Part shown: positions 12,501 through 25,800 of the stretch, in pieces
Layout of the letters: each line of letters begins with the position of its first letter
How positions within the stretch are numbered: the stretch's first letter is position 1
DNA from: Corythucha ciliata
Taxonomy: Eukaryota; Arthropoda; Insecta; Hemiptera; Tingidae
Assembly (NCBI GenBank): GCA_038030265.1
Contig: CM075942.1
Coordinates: 53,348,751-53,412,750 of the forward strand
Length of the DNA stretch: 64,000 bases
Reading direction: 5' to 3'
Translations under genes and position numbers: made by a program
Notes under the pieces: model-generated
What the model was told of the DNA's origin: nothing
The model's input: only the letters and a program-made list of their open reading frames with translations
Databases searched by the model: none

Positions 12501-14488
12501 CCCTCTTCTTTCACACGGGCTCTTTAAACCTTCGTAAGGTTTTAAAGAAGGCGCTGATTTCATTTCCTCCCTTCTTCTTCTTTCTTTTCTTATTTATAGA
12601 AAAACCTCTAAACTTATGTTTGCGTGTTTTTTTTTGTTTACGCAGGTCGCCGTCTCACCGAGTGGAAGCACGGGCGGAGCAGTGTCACCAACGCCGACGA
12701 GTCCCTGTTGCGAAGGCGGACGTCCCGTTCTCACCGACCCCGTTTCAGGTCAAACCGTCTGTTCCTGTCAGTACGACCCAACGGCTCGTCTCGCCCTGTC
12801 CTCGTACCCTCGGCCGCCGGTCTATTCGGCTCACTATCCGAGCACCGACCAGAACCCCTATCCGAGTATAGACAGTTCGGCGTTCTACTCACCACTTGTA
12901 AGTACACCCCTATAAAGGCACCATTCAGTTGTCCTACTCATTGACGTTTTTTTTATGACTAGTGATGGGAGGGAAAAGGGAGGGTCTCATCCGAACTCAA
13001 ATAACAAGCCTAATTAATAAAAACAAGAGGAAAAAACATTGTCACAGAGTTTGCTAAGGGTCGAAAGATGGAGTTAAGCGTGGGAAAGGGATGGTGCCCA
13101 AGCGAAAGGGTCAGGGAAACTTTATACGCAAGTCAGTGGCGCCGGCGCTTCGTTTTCCTTGGCGTAAAGAATCAAGTTTACAATGCTGCAACTGAAAAAG
13201 GATTTAAAGGAGTGTAGTAGTAGCCGGGGGGGGGGGAAGGATTGTGACGGGCAAGTCCTTTCTTTTGCAATGGTGTCGCTGTGTGTTTAACAAATAAAAA
13301 AAAGTTTCTAAAGATGAGTGCTGTAAGAGGGTTCAAATGGTAAAGGGGGAGGCTGGCATCTTTTCTTTCTTTTCTCACAATGCTAAAACAGATTTTTTCT
13401 CTCTCTCTCTCACTCTCTCTCTACGTCCCTCCCACCCTTCTCCAACACACGCTTTCCGTACGCATCCTACGCTTTTAGATAGGCCACGATCAATCATAAT
13501 TTTAACCCCGGTCTTTGACAAGATAGGCGTTTCCCAGTCGCTGCAGCTCCCCCTCCACCCCTCACCAACCACACAACCGCTATTGTCCCACAACGTCCTA
13601 AAGCCATGATCCATTTTACAACCCGTCACTTCAACCTGATATTTTACTTTATCAATTGGTACTATGTGGTGGGGGTGGTGGTGGTGGGGGATGCCATTTT
13701 TTTTATTTTTATGCATCTGCATCACCCTCCTGTAACAAATTTTAAAACTCGTTTATAATTGAATTGCGTTCAGTTTGTACTAAAATTACATTTTCTTTTC
13801 GGTTCTTTGAAACAAACCCACAACCCATCGTTTTATATTCAGCTCGTTATAACGTCCTAAGCTCCAAAACCTCTTTATTTGTGAGCATTTTAAAATTCTA
13901 ATTTTTTTGTTTTAAGGGTATAAACCGTTCATTTCTCTCTCTTTTTTTTTGTTGGTCGTTTAAATTAATTATTCACCTAGAATACTGTCACATAAGGTGC
14001 GAGAACCGGTCCATGAGACCCAGAGGGAGGTTTTACCAGTTTTTTGTCTTTGAAAGAGAGAGGCAAGAGATGTGATGTGAGGATGGGTGGTGGTGGGAGG
14101 GTGCAGGTGCTTGTTCACGGGTGGCCGTGCCAATGTGTGACGCGAATTCAAATAATGCAAGTTAAGTGTGTGTGTCGTGATGATGAGGATGAGAGGAGAG
14201 GAGTAGAGCACTTAAACTTATATTTAATGAAGCGCTTTAAATAAATATTTTTGGTCTTTCTTTCTCACGCCAACCACGTGGGTCGCATAAAATGTCACGC
14301 TCTGTGAGGTGACTTGCCCTGAACAAGTCGATTCCTCTACTCCTCAGTTGCGGAGAGATGGCTTGAGACAAAGCACCGAATAACGGAAGTTGCATTATAG
14401 AGAAACCGCGTATTAGGGCTCACCAATTTAATTTTAGGCGCAGAAAGATCAGGCAATTTTAGCCGCCCAAAAATTGAGAGTTAGCGCT

Positions 14489-14536
<48 letters not shown>

Positions 14537-17500
14537 CATTTTTAGATTTAAAGTTATTACAGCTGGGAATTAGCGCTTTTTTGGAACTTCTAAAGCCACG
14601 GACCAGCCCCAAGAACAACCAAATAGCTCGATTTCGCAATTTAAGCTTCATATATGGACCTTTAGAAAGTGGAATTTAGCATTTTGCCCTCAATCTTATA
14701 GCCGCTAACCAATTGGGAAATGTCATTTTCCTATAATTTTACAGCAAATAAGTGCCTTTTATTAGTTTTAGCCGAGAATTAGCGTACTTTCTCAATTTTA
14801 GTCGTAAATATAGCGCTTTCTCTACACTTTTAGCACCGGACTCACTCCTAGGACAGTTCATGAGCGCTATTCCTCAAATTTTGCCGTTTAGAGGGTCCAT
14901 CGCGTGAGACGGTAATTAGCGCTTTTGCTCGATTTTAGCCTAGAAGTTGGAACGAGAGCGCTTCTTCTCAATTTTAGCCGCCAATTTGAGCTATTGCTAG
15001 ACTATTAGCCACGGATTTGCCCCAAGAACAGCCCAATAGCGTGATTTCTCAATTTAAGCCACTAAGGACACCCAGAAAACTGGGAATTATCGTCTTTTCT
15101 CCCAATTTTAGCTTTGAACTTGCCTTCAAATACCACGAATCAGTCATTTTCCTCAATTTTCAGTGGCGAATTAGCGTTTATTATGAATTTTAGCGGCAAA
15201 TGAGCGCTTTTTCTCAATTTTAGCAGCGAATTGAAGGTTTTTATTCAATCTAGCCAAAAATTATCATTGTTTCTCAATTTCGTCCACGCATTGGCGTTTT
15301 TTCAACTTTATCCGCGAATATGCGTATCCGCGAACTGGCGCAATTAACAATCATTTTAGCCGCTAATCAGAGATTTTTCTCCATTTTGTCCGCTTCTGGC
15401 GGTTTCTATTCTTCAATTTTGGCCGTAGTAGCGCTTTTTCTACATTTTATTGGAAAATTAGAGCCCTTAGTCCACTTTAACCGCAAATTGGAACTTTTTC
15501 TCAATTTTCTCCGTGATATTGCGTTTGTTCAATTTTATCCGCAAATGTGTTTTGATTTTTCTGATTTCGCCCGTGAATAAACATTTTTCCTCTCAATTTA
15601 GCCTCAAATTAGCGTTTTTTCTCAGTTTCAGTGCTATCAGCGAATTTATCCATTTAGCGGTTAATGAGTGCTTGTTCTCTATTTTAGCCGCCAATCGAAG
15701 GATTTTGTCTCAATTCAGCCGAAAATTATCAATTTTTATGACAGCAGTAAGAATGAAACGATTTACTACGAAATCGCGAATTTTGTTAAAACGGCTGGCA
15801 TCAAAACCTATAGTCTTACAAGAACAAAAATTAAATTAACTTCAATAAATTAAATTAGCTAAAACTAACGTACCACACGTTCCTGGCTTTGGCCTATGCT
15901 GATGCAAAAAAATCCTCGAATTTGTGCAATTTACAATTTTAAACGCAAATAAACGTATTTCTCCGTTTTAGCCGCGCACTATAGCGTTTCTTCAACTTTT
16001 ACCGTGTAACCGTAGTAGCGTTTCTCCTCAATTTTCTTTTCTCTATTTTAGCCGCAAATTAGCCCTTTTTCTTAAATTTTTCCAAGAATTGCGTGTTTTC
16101 AATTTATTGTGCCAAGTCGCGAGGTTTTTCAATTTTAGCCTCGAATTAGCGCTTTTCCTCTCATCGTCAGTTTAGCCTCAAACTAGCGCTTTTTTCAATT
16201 TTAGCTCACTTTTTGCCGCAAATTTTCACCCTTGAGTTAGCATTCTTCCTCGCAGTTAAGCCTAAAAAAGCTTTTTCTCAATTTTATCTGTGATTTAGAG
16301 CGTTTTCTATATTTTCACCGCAAATTAGCACTTTTTACTATTTAAAAAATCAGAGAATTTGCATATTTTCAATAATAAAGTTGGTTTTTTTTCTCAATTG
16401 TAGCCGCGAATTTGCGCTTATCCTATGATTTAACCCGTGAATTAGCACATATGTTCTTCTTCTTTCAGTTTAGCCTCAAATTAGCGCTTTGTCTTATCTA
16501 TTTATTATCCTGAAATTTGTGCATTTATTTCACATCAAACATGCAAATTTTCCCTTTTCTGCATTCGACAATCGTATACCAATGGTATAACAGTTGCACC
16601 ATGGTCCTTTACGGAAATACCCCTCCTCCTCATACGTCGATCCGATCGAACGTTTGCTGCCGATGGGTGGGGCAGGGGCGACACAGTATTGCGGATTGAA
16701 GAGATGTATATTGTACATCATATTATAAGGGTTGGGAATGAGAGAGAGAGCGGGTATGAACCGCCTTTTGCGCTCCCTTTTTTTTATTTCTTCTTCACAT
16801 CCGCACAGATTTATCGCTTTATTCCGTGCCGCCCCTTTTCTCGCCCTTCCCCCAACCACACCCTCACCAACACACACAACCAAGGGGCACCGTATCCTCT
16901 TTTAGTTCAATTTTCTGCTCCCGGCATTATTTACACATAAATTACCCCAGTACCGTTCAAAATCACATTTCTCTCCTCGAAAACACTCTCTCCACTTCAT
17001 CATTCTCATCGCTGTGGGGAAAACTCCCAGCGCGCTACACATCAAAGAAAGGGGCCGGGTGATTTAATGACTGGCGGTGATGGGGGGGGGGGTATTATTG
17101 TTGATGCCACCTATGGGAGGGGGCTGAATGAATTTTGAAATATCATCTCCTTCTTTTGTGGACTAATATAATACGAAGTTTCGCGTTTAAGGTGCATTTA
17201 TTGAAGTTGAGTGATTGATCTGAACCATTCGAATTAGATTAAAAACATCCTGTTGAACGCTGATAAATAGTTTTTTTTTATGGTCGTAACAGTTCGGGTG
17301 ACGTAGTCCATCCCGGAAGATGTCACCTGTAGCAGAGACCGACATGGTGTGGTGGTGCGGTGGTTGTTTTCTAATGAAGTGGATGCGCACTTATGAGCAA
17401 TGAGCCTCGCACAAAGGGCACTCAAACGTCGAGAACTCCCATTAACGCGATTTACAGCTACATTATTAGGTTAGCTGGGGGGGGGGGAAGAGAAGTGTTC

Positions 17501-20500
17501 GCGCGATAAATAAATGCACCACGCACCCCACTCCTCATTCATTGAAACGACTCTCTCAAGTGTTTTTTTTGTTTAGTTCTCTCCAAGTCAAACATTCATG
17601 TAATCGGATTATACGTAAAAAGAGGAGTATACTTATCTCCTGAAATGAGTTATGCCCCCCCTCTTCCTTATCTTCCTCTGAGCTAACTACATTCATATTT
17701 CTAAAAAAAATGGTATGTGGGTGACAAGGAGGTAATCTATACAAAGTCACCATGGGTATAAATGTTTTTACAATAATATTTATTAGGCTATAAACATGCA
17801 AGGGATAACAGGTGTCCCAAAAACACCTGCCCTACCGGTAACCTCCACTCCATCCCATCTTACAACGAAAATAATTCATGCCCAAAAATATAAGCCGACT
17901 ATAACGACCCTGCTCCTAAGCCAAAATAGTTGTTGTCAATTATTAGATTTTTTTCCGCCTAAGACTTGTCAACACCTTTGTACACTCCCTTCTACCCCTT
18001 CATCATACACTCATGAGTTTCTTAATATACACGATGGCACATGGTATGCGCTTATTTAATGTTCACATGTTCAATGGGAGGGGAGTGGAAAGAGGCGACA
18101 AAAAAAAAAAAAAATACAAAAAGGCAATTTGAAACTCACTTTATGCAGGCTCCTTTAAATCATATTAATGACCAGATTACTGTCTTGGTTTATCGCAACA
18201 TTGAAAGAGGTGAAGCATGGCGGAATGCCGGCTGACTGCATCCTCTCCCCCCATCATCACTCTTTTCAGTTACTCTCCAAAACCCGCATCATCCCCTTGG
18301 CTCAACCACCCCGCCACACCGACGAATTCGGTGTATTCTATGGGTCTGCCTCGGCCTCTCTATTATAAATCAAACGCAGGAGCTCCCGCCCCCTCCACCA
18401 CCGCACCGATTTTCCTCTGACCTCCCCAAACCGTGGAAAGTGATTTGTCAAATCAATTTCAAGGGTTTCTCGGCCTACCGCGCCCATCGCACCCACCCGG
18501 ATGAAAAAGGCCGCCCTATTATTGCCCGGTTTATTGTTATTTATGTGACAGTCATTCAAACTGAATTGACGCCAATTTGAAACTGTTTACTGTACTTGTG
18601 GGACCCAAAACAATTCAATTTGGGGGAAGTTTTTTAAGCGTTATTTAAAAAGGAGTAGGGTGGAGTGTGTTTAAAAGGCCAGAACCCGCTATTACAGGGA
18701 AAAACGCCCGAAAGAAACTTAATTATCGCAGTTTCAGTTACAGAAGGGGCTATAACGAAGTTATAAGACTTAAATAAAGTCAAAACCAGCCTGTTGCTTG
18801 CATCAAACTCTCTCAATTCGATAAGGAAAAGAGTGGCTATATTAATTCGCCGAAGAAGGGCTAAATGGAGCAAATAATCAGATGTGTCCCCTTCTCTTTT
18901 CCTCTTTTCACTATATAAGCTCATCACTCTCAACATTCCCCTCTTTCTAACGCACAATCTTTCTCATTCCACTCCAAAAAACTTTTCAAGGGAGAAAAAG
19001 CGCCACCCCTTTGCATCAATCCACCCTTGAAAGGGAGTGAGACAAAAAAAAAGTTGCTGTGAGACAGGAGGAGGGGTGAAGAGAAAAAAGGCGTCAAAAA
19101 GAGGGAAAAGATGAGGAAGGAATGAAGAAAAAAAGGAGGGAGGGGAGGAGTACTCCCTCGGGGGCGTCATAGTCACCCTCCAAAATGAATATATACTGCA
19201 TTTTTCAATTCCCCCCCTCCCCCACAACTCAAGGGCTTGGTGAAAAGGAGTTTTGACGAGAGAGAGGAAAGAAAAAGGATGAGGGCTGGTTATTGCATAA
19301 AAGAGAAAAAGGCCCTCTCCCCGCTCACATATGACGGGCAAACGCACTTTTCTTCAACAATGACTTTTTTTTATGATAAGAGGATGCATATAATTAATCT
19401 TTGTGGGTGTTTTACAAACTAATAAAGATTAATAGGTCCCATAAAACGATCAGAATTTAAAATGCAAGTAATTAAAAAACAAAGCCGGGGGGTTTGTAAA
19501 GGTTAACGTGGAATTTATTGTTTTCCGATAGTTGGGTGACAATTACTGGGGATGGTGTGAGAAAGATGCAGGAAATATAACTCATTGATAGGCCTTACCA
19601 AACCAGGAGGATCCTTTCGGCTTTTTTTCCCTTCTCCTCCCCCCATCACGTCACCACCTTCCTGCTGCCCTTTTTTTCCTCTTTCTTAACCCTCTTTTGG
19701 CCGCCTCCATTGAGAAAAGGCCTCCGATGCTATCTGAAACCCCACTTGACACCTATCGAGTCCTACACCCTGAATATCAATTGACTTTTTTTCTCTCTCT
19801 CTCTCTTTCTCTACTGAACCCTCCCCCCTTCCAATAACCCACCCACACGATCAACAGCATATAGGCACACACATCACACACACACACACTTACTCAGCTG
19901 CTTTCCATTTGGGTTTCCATCCCCGTCTCGCTGTAGCGACGGGGATTTCTATTCAATTCTTGTGGGCTCTGATTTCTTTTTATTGCTCGCAGAGCGTGGA
20001 AAAAAGGGTAGGTGGTTGAAGAGGGAGGGATCTCTGTTTGATTTGTGATTGTGAAGGCAGGGGAAAAAGAGAGTGAATGTTTTCACCGTTTTGACATGAA
20101 AGAATATGAAGAGGAACGTCGACAAACAGGTGGAAATGACGCAAAGACTGTGTTAATTTCTTCAATTTGTACAAATTCTTAAGAGGAACATACCAACCAC
20201 CTGAAACTGTTAACATTCTCCAAAGATATATAAGGCCGGCATATCGCTGTTTGAAAAAAAGGAAAGAAGAGAGAGTGAGAGAGAGAAATTACTCAATCGC
20301 CTCATAGAGTCATTCTGACAAGGATTAAGTGTACACGCTGAGAGTCGCAGCCTCTCCACTATTATAAGCTGCACGAAAAGGTTTCCGGAACGTCCAAGAG
20401 TGAGGGTGGACGAAGGGGAGAAGAAAAAGGTTTCGCATGACTTAAAACTTCGAAACGCCAGTCGATTTATCATTAGACGCGTGTACAGATAAATAAGCGT

Positions 20501-22838
20501 CAGAGACGGCCGCGCCGCCGATTGTACGACGCTCGCTATCGTCACCCCCCCTGCCCTCCATCAGTATCTACAGCGCTTAAAATTGGCCAATAAAAACAAA
20601 AGAATGGGCATATCGCTTATGTTTTATACTCTTTCGTTACATCGTTGCTCAAGGATCGCATTCTACATCGCACAATGGGAGAATGGGACATTTTGAACAG
20701 AATATGCCCATAACTGACACCGCGAAAGAGCGGATTTTCCACACAATTTTGAAAATCACAGAATTTGGAGCGTTGGGGCGTCATGGAAACCGTCCTTCGG
20801 AGCTCGGTGTTGAGACCCTCTCGTGACCTGACCGCTGTGGTGGCTTTTTGGGGAGCATACCCCCAAAGATAGATGTCATATCGTCAGCATGCCCAGAAGG
20901 GAGTTGCCCGACGCGATACGCTACGCGTTTTGATATAGATTGAAGAAGTCCGCGCACCGTGTAGAGTGCTGGGCGGGTTGGAGCCTTGATGTGATTAGAC
21001 CGTCACTGTGGTTGAACCGTAGCTGTGCGTGGACCCTGTTTGTGGGGGGACTTTTACTGCAGTTGGGTCATTTTTGTGGTTGGAGGTGCAGCTTGTGCGT
21101 TGTGGTTTGCATCTTCATTGCGTTTGGATGCAGGCGCATCGTGGAAGAGCGAGACGAACAATCAAACAAATTACGCATGAGCCTGCTCTTCCATGGGAAC
21201 CAGGATTTGGGGAACCATATAGAACAGAAATAAGAGGAGGAAGAGGGTGGGAGGGAGTATGTGAAGGGTTACCATTGAGGTCCTCCCCAGACCCCGAATA
21301 TTCTCTCTACAGCCCTCATCACATGGCCCTCATTATATGTATTAGCACAAGAGGGAACTATAGAGGCCTGAATGACCGTCACATGTGTCGAAGACTTATC
21401 CCTCTCTCTCTCTCTGGGGATCTCCTCAAGATGTGGCCATAGTATCTAGGCTGTCGCCGGCCCTTACCCCATCTTTGACCCGGATTCCCCAGCAGAGCCG
21501 GTCCCATCGCTCAGCTCGACCCGTTAGCCACGACTGGTGGCCAGCCAGTCGCGCACGAGAGACACCGCGTGGAGGTGGGCCTTATGAGCTGTGGATGTTG
21601 GCTTGCGCCATGGACCGAAACCGGGCAGGGAAGGAGTCCCTGTCCGGGTTGCCTGAGCAGGGTAGGTGTCCCTACTCAGGCATAGCTGGACCCAGTCCTC
21701 TACGACTCAGCCAGGAGTGGAGAAGTCCAGGAGTCGGGCATACGCCCGCCGGTCTCGGACACGAGCCGAGCCACAGATGTCCATGAAGGCTACAGCGACG
21801 AAGCACGTGGTCGGCGGTTTCCCCCTCGATGCCACAAGGCATGTTGGAGAGTCCCGCCGCCGGAAAAACCATAAATTGTCGTTGAAGGAGCCGTGCCCCG
21901 TAAGGATAGACGTTGCGGCATGCTCAAGGTGAACCACTTGGCGCCGTTAGTTCCCCTGGACGAGGCACGCTGGTGAACCCATGCGCCGAGCACGAGATCC
22001 ACTGGAGGCGTCCCCGCCAGCGCGTGGATCGTGGAGCTCGTCGGAACTAACGGTCCGGTACGCCATGGCTACCCGTACCAAGGCCTGTCGCTGCAGACTG
22101 TGGACCTTCGCCCTCTGTGCCTTGGTGGGCCGGTGCCACCACCAAGTCGCACCGTGAAACAGCGGTGGGTATAAACAAGTAACAGGCACGGCAGTGGTAG
22201 TCCGCGCCCCACACATTGCCCGCTACTGTCCTGTAGAGGGCGAAAGTCCTCTCTAACTTCGCCGCAACCACTTCGAGCTGCGGGGTAGCTGTCATCCCTG
22301 GGTTGATCTCGACCCCAAGATAGTGGCCCTGTCTCTCCCCCACGAGGCATGACCCACGGTGGCGAACGACCAGGGGGCTACCCCGAGAGAGTTGGCCCCG
22401 CATGAGGACCAACTGAGTTTTCAACACTGCGAGAGCCAGTCTGACCTTCCCACACCACTCGTCCACGACCCGCCCCGCAACAGCCGATCAATCTCCTGGC
22501 TTGCCTCCTCCCGGGAGCGTGGCGCGACGACGCAAGGTCATCCACGTACGCAGCCCCCTCGAAACCCTCTCCCTGCAGCAACCACAAAAGGGCAGCAAAG
22601 AGAAGGTTCCACAAAGTAGCCGAGAGAACCGATCCCCAAGAAGATCCTGTGATGCTCTGGGCTCTGAGCGCTTCCTCAAAGTTGCGTTCATCATGCTCGG
22701 AAACAGCACGCACACATGGCCTCACAGTTCATCCATGTATTCTAGACTCAATGCTGGAACGATGACCTCTGCACCTCATCGTTCCCTTCTTCCGGAGGAT
22801 CCCCGGAGGCCCAAGTGTCCGTCGGGTAAACATCTCGG

Positions 22839-22875
<37 letters not shown>

Positions 22876-25800
22876 TATTGAAGGTTGCAGCGATAAACTA
22901 TAGATTTTTTTTTTGTTTCATTCGCGCGCGATTCCGTCGTTTTATCTGTCCACTCCACCTTTCCAGTTTTTGTGCCTTTAAAGCCGGTCTCAAATTCTCT
23001 CTCTTTCTGTATAAAGGTGTGAAGCTCGTTACTAAGGTTCCAAGCTTTAAAGAGTCTTGAAAAAAACATACAAGTATAATAGGGAAAGGCGATGATGGCC
23101 GAATAAACACACAATGGCGTTTTATTTTTAAGGCGCCGCCGACCAAATTCTCTTTTTCCATCGGACTTGACCCCTCTCTCCCTATTCCCTCTACCGACCG
23201 GCCATAAATGCACCAACAAACCATGTGTATTCTCACTTGATATTTATTTCATGATTCGTCGCGAAGAACAAGGGCGAGAGTTCTGGAGCCCTAAGTGGTA
23301 AATGGTTGAAGGTGAGGTGAGGAGGAGATGAAAGGGTCTAATTTCGTGTATTAATTAATTAAGGGCGGAACTGTCTCAGAGGGAAGAAACCTCACTCAGA
23401 CACTCTCTCTCTCTCTCTCTTCAGCCCATCACCCTCATTTTGACGTTGCCCCCCCCCCCCCACAAGACCAACAAGCGCCGGAAAGTCGAGGGACATCTGG
23501 CGTTGTTAATATTCATCAAGAATAAATGTAAGGGTTCTTGGAGGTGGTGGGACGGAGTGGAGGGGAATAACGGGGAGTCCATCTTGTTCCCTCGGATGAG
23601 AAAGGAGGTGGAGTATAAAAAAAAGTTACTAATTTTTATCAAATGCTGGTCCTCAGGCTAGAACCGCGAAGAAAATGATTTGAGGGTTATTATTAGGATG
23701 GGTGGTGGAGATCATTAAAACGCATTCTTCACCAATCAAGAATGGTAAGTTATAAGGCGTAAATTAGACAAGACCCGGAGGACCGTCGTTGCGAAGCGCC
23801 GCCAGCCACCGCCCGACAGACATTGCAAAACTTCTTTTTTTATATACTATAATATACAATCATGATTGTCCCATGTCCATTTTAGGATTCCTCTCATGGT
23901 TCTTTCACTCTCGCGGTTGACGGCAGAGGACCAAGGGTGGAGGGGAGAGGTTTACAAAAAAATACAAATAAATAAAGCCGTCGACGATACACAACCGCAA
24001 AGGCGTGCGGGGTATAGGAGCAGCATTTTTTTTTGTCGACGAGTCGCCACCTCAACAGTGGTGGCGATCTGTCAAGATTCGCTAAATATTTGAAATTTCC
24101 ACTTTGGGGTGCTAGAATGAGTGTGGTTGGTGGTGGCGGGGGGGGGGGTATTTAATCAACATTTTGGGAAACAGTCGACTAATGTTTTTACAATAAATGA
24201 GTTAAGATTGACGAGCAGAAAGGAAAAGAAAACAGGGGCTTGGTGAGTGGTTGAACTGTAAGATAAAGAGTTTGAGGGGAAAAAAACGTATAAAAAGAAA
24301 GTTTTCTTCCATTCAATTAAGTAAGTCGAAAAGGGGAGTTTTTAAGGACAGTAAACTTCTTGAACACATCAAGGGGGTAGGGCGCAGTAGGGCCTATGAA
24401 AGTTTGTTTCTTTTGTCGAACAATAAAAGGAGAAGAAACAAGAACTTCTGTTATACAAAATAAATAGTTTCAGGCGACCTCAATTTTTGTGTACCCGTTG
24501 ACAAAATTGCAAGAGGTGTAAAAGGGGGTGAACGAATATTCCAATTATTTGGAACTCTGCGCCAGTAATTTTATTAATTATTACCGCCCACGCTGGGGAT
24601 GAGGGACACGAATTGACAACAAGTTTCGTGTTTTCCCTGGTTGTATACATTGTCAATAAATCAAACGCGTTTGATGAGTTTATACAGGTCCTGGGCGTGG
24701 AATTGAGAACTCGGTCACTATTTATGGACGAATGTGTAAATTGTTGATTGGTGGAGAAAACACGTTTCGATATTATATTGGCGACAGCCGGGATCGAAAA
24801 CGCGAAAACGACCTGTTTAGTATTCAAATCCTGGGCGATTTTTATATTTTTTCAGGGTAAAACACGAAGCCCTCAATTTATTATTTTTTGTTTAAGTCAA
24901 CTTTCTCAATTCTGCGGTTGTTTACTTGCTGAAATCCCTTTAAACTTTAAAATGAGTCCCAGGCATTAGCTAATCCCTTCCACCCCCTCCTCAGTAGTAT
25001 TTTGGGCAGTAATCAAACTTTCACGCCTCAAGGTGGTAAACCGAAAAATCAAGGCTAGAGCACTCCTCCTCAGAGTGTCGTGATTATGTGTGAATTAAGG
25101 CCCTAGTATACAGTAGCCAAAAATAGCCGTTTAAATACCTTTTTCGTTAGAGCCGAATATCGAGCTCCACGTGAGGTCTTGGTTCTTTATGCTATTTAAA
25201 ACAACAACAACAGCTCCCCCCCCCCCAACTATCACTTAATCATGTAAATATCACTTGCTCCGAAGTTATATCCAAAAACGATATTTCGGTACGGGGAGAA
25301 CAAGTCCGATAAATAATTTTTTATCAAAACAAAGGCCAGATTTGTGCTTCTCATATCAAGAAATAGCCAGGTTTTAATTTTCATGCAATTTATCGAGACA
25401 AAAAGCGACAGACCGACGGCATGGCTAATACCACTTTTTTCAACTTTTCTGAGGTTTTACATTATGAATGTGATGTCAGCTCGGACTAGATTTTTTTCAC
25501 GAACACCACACTTCCATTCCCGTAGGGAACATGGAAGTAAATTGGAGTTATTTAGGTTTTCAGGCGTTAATCCTCGGCTATAAAGGCGCCAATTACTGGA
25601 TAAAATTAAGAAAAAGTTTACCTTTGCGGCTAAAATTGAGTAAAACGCCAATCCTAGGATAAAATTGAAGAAAAGTGCGCATTTTTCGGATAATATAGGG
25701 AGAAGCACTCATTTGCTGTTAAAATTGATAGAAAGCGCTAAGTCACCGCTTAAATTGTGAAAATCATATGGAAGCGTGATATCTGTAGATAGTAGAAGGC

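Noticed and set aside
12425..12944. Three overlapping + strand frames around iro exon 2 (148, 99 and 106 codons)
   Set aside because: Only the frame starting after the acceptor at 12645 contains the conserved Iro peptide; the others are frame shadows.
15320..15839. Open frames rich in Phe/Leu/Ser (FYSSILAVV..., FSSQFSLK...)
   Set aside because: Translated family A repeat units; no independent coding evidence.
18964..19347. 127-codon minus-strand frame rich in Phe and Ser
   Set aside because: Lies on a polypurine stretch; biased composition and no motif.
20940..21442. Two + strand frames of 97 and 137 codons in the GC-rich island
   Set aside because: GC-rich DNA gives long chance frames; the opposite strand nearby holds the true LINE remnant and these show no domain.
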